NCBI GenBank assembly: GCA_031002005.1
Contig: JARYHS010008074.1
Span: 14,020,924 to 14,084,923, forward strand
Source: Vandiemenella viatica
Taxonomy: Eukaryota; Arthropoda; Insecta; Orthoptera; Morabidae
Direction of reading: 5' to 3'
DNA length: 64,000 nucleotides
A model generated the notes under the pieces. It did not search any database. It was not told the origin of the DNA and saw nothing but the letters and a program-made list of their open reading frames with translations. Of this stretch, positions 10,724 to 20,500 are shown piece after piece; the first letter of the stretch is position 1; each line of letters begins with the position of its first letter. The position numbers were made by a program, and so were the translations under genes.

Positions 10724-12261
10724 CAGGGCGTTCGCCGGGAAACGCAAAGCTCCCAGTCTGTTGCCGTCGGCAACTTGCTCGGTCAGCGGGGCCAGCGGTT
10801 CCCGCCACACGATACCGTGAATCACCGCACTGTTTAACACCTCCGCTGCCCCAACAGTGCAGTGGCACAGTATAATGGGACCCTTACATGGTTAAGAACG
10901 GTTTCTTTGCATTGTAGCTAGTTTGTGACTTCAGTCTCTTATTAAACAGTGTTGTGAATAAACGTTTCCTTGCAGTTTGGCTGGTTTAGGGCTTCATACT
11001 CTTACTAATCTGTACCGTGTTTGAGTGTGAGTAAAATTATGGTACGTTACAGTTTGCAACAAAGAATATTTCTCTACGATACATATGTGAAGAAGAAGTC
11101 GTTTAAAAAGTGTCGCAGTAAATTTCGTCGCGAATATCCTGGCGCTTTACTGCCAGCTAAATCAACAATTCTGCGTCTGGTTAAAAAAGTAAGAGAAACG
11201 GGTTCATTTTTTAACAAAAAGAGACTGTCGGTCAACCGTATTCTCACAGAGGAGAAAATTGACGATATCGCTTTTCGACTAGAACAGTCACCCAAAAAAT
11301 CATTAAGTCAGTTAGGGCAGCAGGCAGGCGTATCTAAGACGTCAGCTTGGAAAGTAACAAAGCTAGTTCACTTAAAGCCGTACAAAACAATTGTGGTGCA
11401 TAAAATTACAGAAATAGACCAGGGGCCTAGGATTAGATTTTGCAACTGGTACCTGCAGGGTGTCCACGATGGCACTGTTGATCCGCAACTGACGTTTTTC
11501 TCTGATGAGGCCTGGTTTCATCTGAGTGGTTATGTTAACGCTCAAAACAGTCGACACTGGAGTTCAAAAAAACCAAATACTCTACTCCAACTGCCATTGC
11601 ATGACTTAAAAGTGGGTGTTTGGTGTGCGATTAGTGCTTCGAGAATCATAGGTCCAATTTTCTTCCGTGAAACTCTTACTTCCGCAAGATATATCGAAAA
11701 TATTGTGAAACCGTTTTTCGAGAAACTTACTGAAGAAGAAAAATTGTACGGCTATTTTCAACAGGATGGGGCGACAGCTCACACCGCTAGAAATTCGCTT
11801 GCTGCACTTTACGAAGTGTTTTATGATCGTGTAATCAGCCGTGGGTTGTGGCCCGCCAGATCACCGGATTTAAACCCTTGTGACTTCTACCTTTGGGGTA
11901 AACTTAAGGGTAAGGTGTACGAAGGAAATCCTCACACATTGGAAGAACTTGAGGAAAAAATCTATCAAGTAATAATGTCCATTGACAAAGGTGAAATCCA
12001 GCGTGTGTCTCGAAATATGTTCAGAAGATGTGAAATGTGCATTACACAAGAGGGTCAACACTTCCAGCATCTTTTATAAGGTAAGCTAATGAATTACGAC
12101 ACATTTAAATGCTTAGCACATACAAGTTTATGAAGCGTAATTATTGTGAAATAGTCCGCGGCCGACGGTCGAACAATGCCGGAAGCTGATCGCTCGCTCG
12201 CCGGGAGCAGTTTCTTCCTTGTAGCGCTAACAGTGGGTTGCGTTTCCCGGCGAACGCCCTG
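10724..12261 (+). mobile_element. Complete Tc1/mariner-type (DD38D) transposon
   Basis: 1538 bp bounded by perfect 24-bp inverted repeats beginning CAGGGCGTTCGCCGGG and by TA duplications (10722-10723 and 12262-12263). It carries one uninterrupted transposase. Perfect ends plus an intact ORF make recent transposition plausible. The inserted target is the RT of the CR1-like LINE. Confidence 0.93.
11039..12079 (+). CDS. Tc1/mariner-type transposase, DD38D
   Basis: Cut-and-paste transposase of about 346 aa; the ATG at 11039 is preferred over the in-frame TTG at 11021. An N-terminal pair of helix-turn-helix regions (residues about 1-120, including a block like the domain annotated as DUF4817) binds the inverted repeats. 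The catalytic core has FFSDEAWFH, FQQDGATAH and SPDLNPCDFYLWG. I count 38 residues between the second and third Asp. No stop or frameshift interrupts it. It sits about 315 bp inside the left inverted repeat, and the stop is about 180 bp from the right one. DD38D spacing differs from mariner (34) and from the DD41D fossil at 54231. Confidence 0.9.
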   Translation: MVRYSLQQRIFLYDTYVKKKSFKKCRSKFRREYPGALLPAKSTILRLVKKVRETGSFFNKKRLSVNRILTEEKIDDIAFRLEQSPKKSLSQLGQQAGVSKTSAWKVTKLVHLKPYKTIVVHKITEIDQGPRIRFCNWYLQGVHDGTVDPQLTFFSDEAWFHLSGYVNAQNSRHWSSKKPNTLLQLPLHDLKVGVWCAISASRIIGPIFFRETLTSARYIENIVKPFFEKLTEEEKLYGYFQQDGATAHTARNSLAALYEVFYDRVISRGLWPARSPDLNPCDFYLWGKLKGKVYEGNPHTLEELEEKIYQVIMSIDKGEIQRVSRNMFRRCEMCITQEGQHFQHLL

Positions 12262-13959
12262 TATTTAACATATCTGTGCAAACTGGAATTTTTCCACTAT
12301 TAAAGAAAGGTTCTCCGATCAGGTGACAAATTATAGACCTGTATCCCAGTTAAGTGTCTTCTCCAAAATATTAGAAAAACTATTCCTTGACAGACTCCTT
12401 AAGTTTATAAACAAGTACAGATTACTTTCTACTCAACAGCATGGATTCAGAAAAAATAAATCTACACACACTGCAATATTTGAATTCTTAGAATCTGTTA
12501 TAAAAGCTTTGGATGGAAATGATATGGCCGCAGGTATTTTCCTGGACCTATCAAAGGCATTTGATATAATAGATCACAATATACTGCTAACTAAACTAGA
12601 AAAAATGGTAATAAGAGGAAATGCAAAAAACTGGATCAAATCTTATCTTGAAAATCGCAAACAAAGAGTAACTGTAGACCATGAAACAACATACCAAAAA
12701 CATAATACAAGAGAAAAATTTACCTCAAATGAACAGTTTGTAAAGTATGGAGTACCCCAAGTCTCAGTGCTAGGACCTATATTATTTCTAATTTATATCG
12801 ATGATCTCACAAGAACTGTTCATTCAAAAGATACAGTTCAGTTTGCAGATGACACAAGTGTTTTACTCACCTCACAAAATTTAGAAAGTTTAGAATTAAA
12901 AGTAAATAAAACCATGAGCGAGCTCAAAAACTGGTTTGACACAAACAACCTAATTTTAAATGAGGAAAAAACAGTATGTTTGAATTTTTCTCTACCCCAC
13001 TCAGTTAGCAAAAACAATATAGGTAGCCATAAATGATAAAGATCTAAAGAATGTAAACGAAATGAAATTCTTGGGCTTATGGGTACAACAAAACATGAAT
13101 TGGGATGTACACACAAGCAAATTGGCTACAAGACTGTCTTCAGTGTGTTACAGACTGAGAATCCTTAGGAACACTACCAGTATAAATACCGTAATACTAG
13201 CATACTATGGCCAATTCCACTCACTGTTAAGATAGGGAATTATTTTCTGGGGTAACTCGTCACAAAGCACTAATATATTTAGGATGCAAAAACGAGCAAT
13301 GAGAACCATATGTTGCCTAAAAAGATCAGAATCATGTCGAATACGTTTCATAAACCTTGCCATACTAAATGTTCCATGCCTGTACATATATGAAATAATC
13401 ATCTTCACAAGAGAGTATCTCTTAAAAACAACAAAATAATAAAAAATAATATGCTACACTTCACTAGAGGGCATTCAGACATCCACAAAAAATTTTGCAG
13501 GACTATAACATATCAAAAGAGTATTTTAAATTCTGGAATAGCACTCTATAATAAAATCCCAGAGAAAGTAAAAAATGCTTCCTGTAGCTCATTTAAAATA
13601 AAACTAAAGGCATTTCTAGTGAGACACAGTTTTTACTCTATTGGTGAATATATGAACTCATAAAAAATATTCTAAGAATATTAACTTTGTATCTTGTCTG
13701 TATGTATACTTGTTTGTCATATTATCCATCATCTGTACAAATCCCTGTACAAATCCCATCCTCTCATAAGTATATGTATCATCAATTCATTAAAATGACT
13801 TGTCTAATGTCAGTATGTACACCTGTACTATAAATTGACCAAATGGACCAATAAAAAATCAAATCAAATCAAATCAGAAGAATAATGTTCAAAAAAATTA
13901 AAAAGCTAAAGTTTATAATCCAATAAGCATAACTAAAAATGTGTTTAAACAAGATGGCA

Positions 13960-14535
13960 GTTCTACCATTACGGTGGCGCCACAATCTGATGATGAATTC
14001 TTGTAGAACTCGGCGAAACAAATCGAAAATAAAGAATAAAAATGTGTGATATCTCGCTTGATTTTCGAGATACAGCATGTTTAAAATCAGTTATGGGTAT
14101 AATCCCGTGTGATTTGGTGACGTTTCTGCTGGTCCAGTCCGTATTTGAACCTAAGAAAAAAACCGCTAGGAAGAAAATAAAACACCTATAGTTCATTCCC
14201 ACCATGTAGATATAGTGGTTTTGGTGATTATTTTTTTTTTTTTTTTTTATCCTCTTCACATTTGAGATACAATATCTCGAGAACCAAGCGAGATATCAAA
14301 AAAGTTTATTCTTTATTTTCGATTTGTCTCGTCCAGTTATGCATGAATTCGTCATCAAATTTGGCTATGGCGAAATTTTTCTTCTGGTCTAAGCCGCATT
14401 TCAATCTATAACCACGTCAATTTTGAGATACAAAATCTCGAGAACTAAGTGAGACATCAAAAAAATTATTCTTTAATTTCAATTTGTCTCGTCAAGTTAC
14501 ATAAGAATCCATCATCAAATTGCGGCGTCACGGCG
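13960..14535. repeat. Three-copy repeat, one inverted, with a GAGATA...CTCGAGAA core
   Basis: Related blocks of about 110 bp lie at about 13968-14077 (reverse-complemented), 14265-14380 and 14428-14535. Shared parts include GAGATACAAAATCTCGAGAA-type sequence, ATTCTTTATTTTCGATTTGT-type sequence and a CATCAAATT end. The inverted pair could fold around 14170-14260. No ORF is present. It could be a satellite remnant or a foldback element. Confidence 0.65.
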
Positions 14536-16493
14536 TAGAATCCCCAAGGTAACTACAGAATCAATTGAACACTATACCATTTAGACTATTATAAATGCAT
14601 GATGAAAAAGAGTCATTATTAGTAGCAATAAAGCTTCAAAAATATTTATGAATGTGTGCAGTACTTACAATAAAATCAACCATTTTTCTTGCATCCTATC
14701 ATATAATTGTCTAGTTATTTCGGGACTGTAGATGGGGACATAGTTAAATATTTTCTTTTCGCACAACATCAATGATTATCATTAGTATTTAATGACAAAT
14801 TAGTGGCACACAATGTTACTGTTCTTATTGATCAGCACTTCTCTCTTTGAGGAAAATGTATGTAATTTGAAATCTTACTAAACAGTGCCAAGATTATGAA
14901 ATTTCACAAAAATCTGTGCTGCTGTTCAGTAAATTACCTTAAATGCAATGACTTAATAATTTTAATATATATTGCGACTTATGTGTAGCTGAAAATTTTA
15001 CAGCAAGTAAAATATCAGTGTTTCGTTTAATGATGATTTTGATTATAATACTATCTCTGATGTTTACTGTGGTGTCTCCCTCAGATAACTACATAGTGTA
15101 ATGCAGGTATTTACTCCGTGACTAATAATGTCAGAACCTAATGCTAAAGCTGACATGATATTACAATTAAAAGTGTTAACATCATATTCACTTTCAGAAA
15201 CTATTTTTAAATGAATAAAATTTGAATTATCACAGTTAAATTCAGATTTAATAGTTTGCTGTTAATTATAAGATTAAAGAAACTAGGCAAAAAAACATCC
15301 AAGGAGCGACAATGAAATTTCTTAGAAGTATACTGGATAATAATAATAATAAATCTAGGAAGGACCATCTAAGGAAAACTAAAGCTTTATAATGAACAAA
15401 ATTATTGACTCATTATGTTTTGTTTAAGTAAAAGTAAATGCGACACGCAAGCAGAAATCTTCGGCTGGTGGACTGGCTGATTCCAGCCGTCTCGACTATT
15501 CATGTGAAGCCTATCTTAAATAATATCGCCAGTGGACAAGGGTAGTTTCACACAATAACCGTACCTACCCATTCATTCAGTGCAGTCCACGCTAGAAGCA
15601 TGGAGGTTGGCTGTGGTCGCAAGTGTTCGGAATAGGGGCGATAGTAGCCAAGCTTTTGCGCGTATAAGAAACGATTGGAGGACATGAGCCTGGCGGAAAT
15701 TTGAATGTACACATTAGGACCAGGCTCCAAATAACTGAAGCCAATGACATTGTTTCATTCTCTCTGTTTTCTGGAGAGAAGCGTCTTGCGGTGGCTGGAA
15801 CGGTGGGAGGTTGAGGTTGCGGTGAGGCACTGGCGCCTTTCCCAGAGTACTTTTCGAAGTACTTTTCGAAGTAGTGAGTGGGTTAGCAACAACGCCAGAG
15901 TGCCTGGGGTTTCTTGTCTGTGGTGCCGACACGTACCGTGAGTCGCCGTGTCAAAGCAAAGCGTTGACGGCTTGATGTGTTTCGTTTATGTCTATATTTC
16001 TACGTCGCTCAATAATAGTGCAGCGACCTGATCGGTCTACTGTGTGAGGTGCAATTGTGGACCATTGGTGACGTTGATCACTTAGCTAGCAGTAGTGAAG
16101 AAATCGTTACATCAAACAGTAATATACGAGTGTAATATTTCGATTGGATTGCTTCAATTTCGATCGAACTGAACACGCTTTGGCAGGTCATCTTGCGTAG
16201 ATAAGAACTATTCTCAGTGGCTCTGCCCTTTATTTTAGTGTAGTAAATCTGAGAATATCTGAGTAACACCTGACTTTATTATTTGCAAGTTTTATGTATT
16301 TTTTCAGGATTTCAGATAAGATTTGTGTTTTTGTTTTAAAACGTAATTTTTCAGATGAAAAGGTTAAATATATATTAAGTTGTGAAATATGAAAATTATG
16401 TTTTTCGATTTAAATTATGGAAGTTATCAAACAAACAAAAAATAACAATCAAATAGCAATTATTTTTTTTTAAACTTTCATTAACCTTAATAA
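14536..16493. other. No gene recognised (AT-rich, then a less AT-rich patch)
   Basis: 14536-15440 is AT-rich without a convincing ORF. 15540-16060 is richer in GC and holds short ORFs (15548-15730, 15714-15932 and 15744-15941) with no recognisable family. A short direct repeat ACTTTTCGAAGT lies near 15850. I see no support for a gene. Confidence 0.6.
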
Positions 16494-16570
16494 AAATAAT
16501 AATTAATTAATTGCGATGGAGCGTATGCTCCCATGGCAATCACCCTATACACCCATCCTTCTCCCTTCCT
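16494..16570 (-). mobile_element. CR1-like LINE 3' end (hairpin plus ATTA-type tail)
   Basis: The minus strand ends with a stem-loop GGAGC-ATAC-GCTCC followed by ATTA-type tail repeats. The same stem-loop and the phrase CCCTAYACACCCATC recur at 62030-62090, behind a recognisable RT C-terminus, which identifies this piece as a 3' end of that family. It is fused directly to an I-clade ORF2 scrap. Confidence 0.6.
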
Positions 16571-16745
16571 TCCGGAGCTTTTTGGCAGGGAAACGTCAGC
16601 TGCATGGTGAATCACTTCTGTGAAGTTATTCACCATCTGTTGTATACTGTCACGGGGCTGCAGTCCAAAAGAGCGGCGGAAGAGCTGCCAATCCACATTA
16701 CTGACGTTCTACTTGCGTCGGGTGTTTCTCCCTCCTCGCTCGACG
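16571..16745 (-). mobile_element. I-clade-like LINE ORF2 scrap fused to a foreign 3' end
   Basis: Minus-strand peptide NFTEVIHHAADVSLPKSSG matches the linker between endonuclease and RT of copies A and B (about 3720-3870 and 48900-49060). It runs without a break into the CR1-like 3' end at 16570. This looks like a chimeric retrocopy. Confidence 0.7.
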
Positions 16746-16874
16746 GCTAGTTAAAGTTTTCCATTTCGCATCATTCCATTTAGACTCGGTCCAAACCAGG
16801 GGGTCACACACGACAGAGCCGCGCCAAGCCAGGCCAGTGCGTGCCTACAACTTTCGCCAGTCCGGCACTCGGAG

Positions 16875-16945
16875 TGTAGAGGCTAGCACGCTGGCCCGGC
16901 ATTTTAAGGGTCACCCGTTCTAGTCCGCCCTGGGGTTTGGTTGCT
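16875..16945 (+). repeat. Possible tRNA-derived SINE head
   Basis: Contains GGCTAGCACGCTGG (A-box-like, about 16881-16894) and CCGTTCTAGTCC (B-box-like, about 16915-16926) at tRNA-like spacing. The pattern resembles arthropod tRNA-derived SINEs. No SINE body or tail could be delimited, and the B box departs from GGTTCRANTCC. Confidence 0.35.
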
Positions 16946-17121
16946 TTTATTTTAGTGTTGTTTTGTCTTCAAAAATGAGTCCCAAAATTACATTAAAGAA
17001 ACCTGATACAATATTTAGTACAATATAAACTGGATAAATGATCGCACAAACTGGAGGCCTTTTTTCGCTAGTTTATGGAAAGTTGTTTTTTAAAAAAAAT
17101 CAGCAACTATCAAAAACTATT

Positions 17122-17444
17122 TTAATATATTTTTCTCGAGCTTCCAGCCGTGTTAATATGTCATATTTGCGGGACGTTTCGAAGGCGTCCATCTCTGCCT
17201 TCATTTTCAACCTGATGTCAATGTTTAACTGTTTGTTTATTCAGCCGCTGCTACGGAAACGGTGGAAGACAAAAACCAACACAAGGCGATTACGTCATCC
17301 GCTCTTCTGCTCGAGACCGACGCGAAACTGTTTCAGCATTTTAATCGCCGGGTTCCAGGCCGCACTGAGTTGATAACCAGTGTCCCTGTTGACTAATAAA
17401 TCAGTTAATCTAATTTCCACAGCCTCTGTAATAACGCTGGCCCA
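17122..17444 (-). repeat. Penelope-like terminal direct repeat, copy 1
   Basis: A 323-bp segment repeated 2529 bp away at 19651-19973. It contains the last 150 bp of the ORF and, beyond the stop, the leader and first codons of a next unit. The one visible difference is ACGGAAACGGTGG here against ACGGAAACTGTGG in copy 2. Confidence 0.9.
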
Positions 17445-19733
17445 AAAATCTTTGACCCGGGCTAAAATGGTTGTTTTTTCAAATTCAAAAGTGTGACCCT
17501 CTTGCACACTATGTTCGGCCACCGCAGATTTTTCTTCTTGCCCAAGACGAACATTTCTGGCGTGCTCTACACATCGCTGAACAATGCATCGCTGTGTCTG
17601 TCCAATGTAGCCGCGGCCACATTCACATGGTATATAATATACACCAGGGGTTCGTAAACCTAGGTCATCTTTAACGCTGCCGACCAAGTTACTAATTTTA
17701 GTGGGTGGTCTATAAATTGTCTTGACTCCGTGTTGTGATAGCAGTCTACCTATTTTGAAACTTAGGGCACCCACAAACGGCAGAAACGCAAGGCCCTTGG
17801 TATCAATCTGATCTCTCCGTCGATTTTCCTTCTGTTTAAACGCACGAGTAATCTGTCCCTGATTATAACCATTATTTAAAAACGTTTTCCGGAGATAGTC
17901 CAATTCACCAGCCAGGCTATGTTTGTCACAAATCCTTCGTGCTCTGTGTACCAAGGTAGTTAATACAGAGTTTCGTTGTGCCGGATGATGACAGCTGTTG
18001 GCATTTAAATATAAGTCGGTATGGGTAGGCTTCCGATACACAGTGTGTCCCAGCGAACCATCAGCACGTTTAACAACAAGCACATCAAGAAATGGCAGGC
18101 AACCGTCCTCCTCCAATTCCATTGTGAACTGAATATTTTCATGGATTGAATTGTGATGCGCAAGAAATTGGTCAAGACTGTTTCTGCCATGGGGCCAAAT
18201 CACAAAAGTGTCATCGACATACCTATAAAAACACTTCGGCTGGAGTGGTGCGTGGCTTAGTGCCTCTTCTTCAAAAAATTCCATGAAGAAATCAGCAATG
18301 ACAGGAGACAACGGCGAACCCATTGCTACACCGTCCACTTGTTCGTAATATTCTCCTTCAAACTTAAAATAAGTGGTTGTCAACACATGGTGGAAAATAT
18401 CAATCATTTTTTGATCAAAATACCTCCTTAACAGATCTAAGGAGTCGACCAAGGGAACACGAGTAAAAAGAGAGACCACATCGAAGCTCACCATTAAATC
18501 ACCAGGATCTAACTTCATGTTGTCTAAGATTTCCACAAACTCACTGGAATTTCGAATACTGCGATGAGCCTTCCCTACCAATGGGTTGAGAATATCTTTG
18601 AGGTATTTAGCCAAAAAGTACGTAGGGCTATCAATTGTACTTACAATAGGTCGCATAGGTACTCCTACTTTATGTACTTTCGGTAGACCGTACAACCTGG
18701 GAGGAACAGGAGCACGGGGTTGGAGTCGTCTTTTCACATCTTCTGGTAGTTCTAAGGAGCGGATAAGCTTCGTAGTCAAGTTGGTTAGCTTAGATGTAGG
18801 GTCACGGTTAATCTTCCTGTATGCTTGGTCCTCCAAAAGCTGCATAATTTTACTATGATAGTCCATCTTGCTTAAAACCACCGTGCAGTTACCCTTGTCT
18901 GCCGGAAGAATAACAATATTTTCGTCTTTCTTCAACTCACGAAGCGCACGCCTCTCTTCACTTGAGATGTTTGATTTAGGCAATTTACCTTTACAAAGCA
19001 CCCGACATGTTTCACGCCTTATCTCCTCCGCTTCTTCCGCAGGTAGCGTGCGAACTGCAATTTCAACACCACTGATAATCTCCCGATAAGGCACAGATTT
19101 AGGTACCGGAGCAAAATTGAGGCCCTTCGATAAAACAGATGACGTAGCAGGATCAAGTTCTCTGTCTGATAGGTTAACAATAGTTCGCGCTGAAACATGT
19201 GGCTTCAGGGAAAATTTCGTTGAAATCCGCTCAAATTTCGAACACTGTCTGGCCGACACACGTTGTTGCAGCTTGAAACTATACGCTGTAGTACTGCCAT
19301 CTACCCACTCCCAGGCATCCACAGATAATGCGTTAGCAAGGTAAAGATGACACGATAGCAGCGTCTTGCCAATCCGGTCCAAAGCTTGTCTTGTAAAACG
19401 AATACGTTCCTTTACCAAAGCAAGGCTTGCACGACGCAAAATTCTCACTGCTGCGGCCGAAGTAATTGGATGACGTATTCGGGCAAATTGTGGCACCACA
19501 TCATGATCACGACATCTTTGAAGAAACGCCAGAGTGCACAAAAGTTTGGCCTTTTTATTACGTAGCATTTCTAACTGTTTTACAGAACGAAACATCTCCT
19601 CCCCGTAAAGGCTAGTGATGTAGGATCGTAATTTTTCACGGCGTTGAATATTAATATATTTTTCTCGAGCTTCCAGCCGTGTTAATATGTCATATTTGCG
19701 GGACGTTTCGAAGGCGTCCATCTCTGCCTTCAT
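17295..19733 (-). CDS. Penelope-like RT with GIY-YIG endonuclease, intact
   Basis: 812 aa from the ATG at 19733 (an in-frame TTG lies two codons earlier). The N-terminal 250 residues are basic and helical. RT motifs in order are SFDVVSLF (about 416), VDGVAMGSPLSP (about 466), YRYVDDTFV (catalytic YVDD about 505-508) and LPFLDVLVV with YRKPTHTD (about 546-572). The C-terminal GIY-YIG nuclease (about 697-770) has GVYYIPCECGRGYIGQT with the conserved downstream Arg, His and Glu positions. It would nick DNA and prime reverse transcription there. No disabling change is seen, so it is potentially active. Start and stop codons both lie in the duplicated terminal sequence. Confidence 0.93.
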   Translation of the reverse strand: MKAEMDAFETSRKYDILTRLEAREKYINIQRREKLRSYITSLYGEEMFRSVKQLEMLRNKKAKLLCTLAFLQRCRDHDVVPQFARIRHPITSAAAVRILRRASLALVKERIRFTRQALDRIGKTLLSCHLYLANALSVDAWEWVDGSTTAYSFKLQQRVSARQCSKFERISTKFSLKPHVSARTIVNLSDRELDPATSSVLSKGLNFAPVPKSVPYREIISGVEIAVRTLPAEEAEEIRRETCRVLCKGKLPKSNISSEERRALRELKKDENIVILPADKGNCTVVLSKMDYHSKIMQLLEDQAYRKINRDPTSKLTNLTTKLIRSLELPEDVKRRLQPRAPVPPRLYGLPKVHKVGVPMRPIVSTIDSPTYFLAKYLKDILNPLVGKAHRSIRNSSEFVEILDNMKLDPGDLMVSFDVVSLFTRVPLVDSLDLLRRYFDQKMIDIFHHVLTTTYFKFEGEYYEQVDGVAMGSPLSPVIADFFMEFFEEEALSHAPLQPKCFYRYVDDTFVIWPHGRNSLDQFLAHHNSIHENIQFTMELEEDGCLPFLDVLVVKRADGSLGHTVYRKPTHTDLYLNANSCHHPAQRNSVLTTLVHRARRICDKHSLAGELDYLRKTFLNNGYNQGQITRAFKQKENRRRDQIDTKGLAFLPFVGALSFKIGRLLSQHGVKTIYRPPTKISNLVGSVKDDLGLRTPGVYYIPCECGRGYIGQTQRCIVQRCVEHARNVRLGQEEKSAVAEHSVQEGHTFEFEKTTILARVKDFWASVITEAVEIRLTDLLVNRDTGYQLSAAWNPAIKMLKQFRVGLEQKSG

Positions 19734-19973
19734 TTTCAACCTGATGTCAATGTTTAACTGTTTGTTTATTCAGCCGCTGCTACGGAAACTGTGGAAGACA
19801 AAAACCAACACAAGGCGATTACGTCATCCGCTCTTCTGCTCGAGACCGACGCGAAACTGTTTCAGCATTTTAATCGCCGGGTTCCAGGCCGCACTGAGTT
19901 GATAACCAGTGTCCCTGTTGACTAATAAATCAGTTAATCTAATTTCCACAGCCTCTGTAATAACGCTGGCCCA
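19651..19973 (-). repeat. Penelope-like terminal direct repeat, copy 2
   Basis: Second copy of the 323-bp repeat. It holds the ORF start codon and 5' leader. Its right edge meets the inverted segment abruptly after GCTGGCCCA. Confidence 0.9.
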
Positions 19974-20487
19974 CATTGGACAGACACAGCGATGCATTGT
20001 TCAGCGATGTGTAGAGCACGCCAGAAATGTTCGTCTTGGGCAAGAAGAAAAATCTGCGGTGGCCGAACATAGTGTGCAAGAGGGTCACACTTTTGAATTT
20101 GAAAAAACAACCATTTTAGCCCGGGTCAAAGATTTTTGGGCCAGCGTTATTACAGAGGCTGTGGAAATTAGATTAACTGATTTATTAGTCAACAGGGACA
20201 CTGGTTATCAACTCAGTGCGGCCTGGAACCCGGCGATTAAAATGCTGAAACAGTTTCGCGTCGGTCTCGAGCAGAAGAGCGGATGACGTAATCGCCTTGT
20301 GTTGGTTTTTGTCTTCCACCGTTTCCGTAGCAGCGGCTGAATAAACAAACAGTTAAACATTGACATCAGGTTGAAAATGAAGGCAGAGATGGACGCCTTC
20401 GAAACGTCCCGCAAATATGACATATTAACACGGCTGGAAGCTCGAGAAAAATATATTAATATTCAACGCCGTGAAAAATTACGATCC
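19974..20487 (+). repeat. Inverted 5' partial copy of the Penelope-like element
   Basis: Reverse complement of 17607 down to about 17126, then continuing into the ORF N-terminal sequence that lies left of 19651. It therefore spans the junction between two head-to-tail units: end of the GIY-YIG domain, stop, leader, then the start of the ORF, which ends at a stop near 20490. It came from a tandem template, not from a simple foldback of the flank. Confidence 0.88.
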
Positions 20488-20500
20488 TAAAAACTATTTT

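Larger units (their letters stand above)
10600..13663 (+). pseudogene. CR1-like ORF2 reverse transcriptase, interrupted
   Basis: The RT N-terminus lies at 10600-10723 and resumes at 12264, and reading across the transposon is in register. The open block 12323-13036 has LDLSKAFDIIDH (motif A), GVPQVSVLGPILF (motif B, with the usual second Gly changed to Val) and QFADDTSV (motif C, FADD). The C-terminal region (13037-13663) has several stops, then ends in a readable frame. The insertion and the stops make it a pseudogene. Confidence 0.85.
8390..13876 (+). mobile_element. CR1-like LINE, degenerate, split by a DNA transposon
   Basis: Plus-strand LINE with the C-terminus of an esterase-like ORF1 (8390-8676), an endonuclease (about 8935-9610), an RT (about 10600-13100), a C-terminal region to 13663 and a short 3' UTR. 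The tail is AAATC repeats at about 13855-13876. A 1538-bp transposon occupies 10724-12261. The esterase-like ORF1 and pentanucleotide-type tail suggest the CR1 group (inferred). The 5' part lies in the gap at 7390-8389. Confidence 0.75.
17112..20500 (-). mobile_element. Penelope-like element, young, with inverted 5' copy
   Basis: Minus-strand element flanked by the 12-bp direct repeat AAAAACTATTTT (17112-17123 and 20489-20500). From 3' to 5' on the minus strand: a direct repeat copy at 17122-17444, the ORF, the second direct repeat copy at 19651-19973, then an inverted segment at 19974-20487. Repeat copies differ by only about one base in 323, so the insertion is recent. The layout is typical of Penelope-like elements, which often insert as partial tandem copies with an inverted 5' piece. 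Confidence 0.92.

Noticed and set aside
15548..15941. Possible host-gene exon in the GC-richer patch
   Set aside because: Overlapping short ORFs on both strands, no splice-consistent structure and no family resemblance.
17140..17200. Hammerhead ribozyme in the repeats of the Penelope-like element
   Set aside because: GAAACG is present on the minus strand, but the CTGANGA core is not; the nearest phrase lacks one base and has a changed U.
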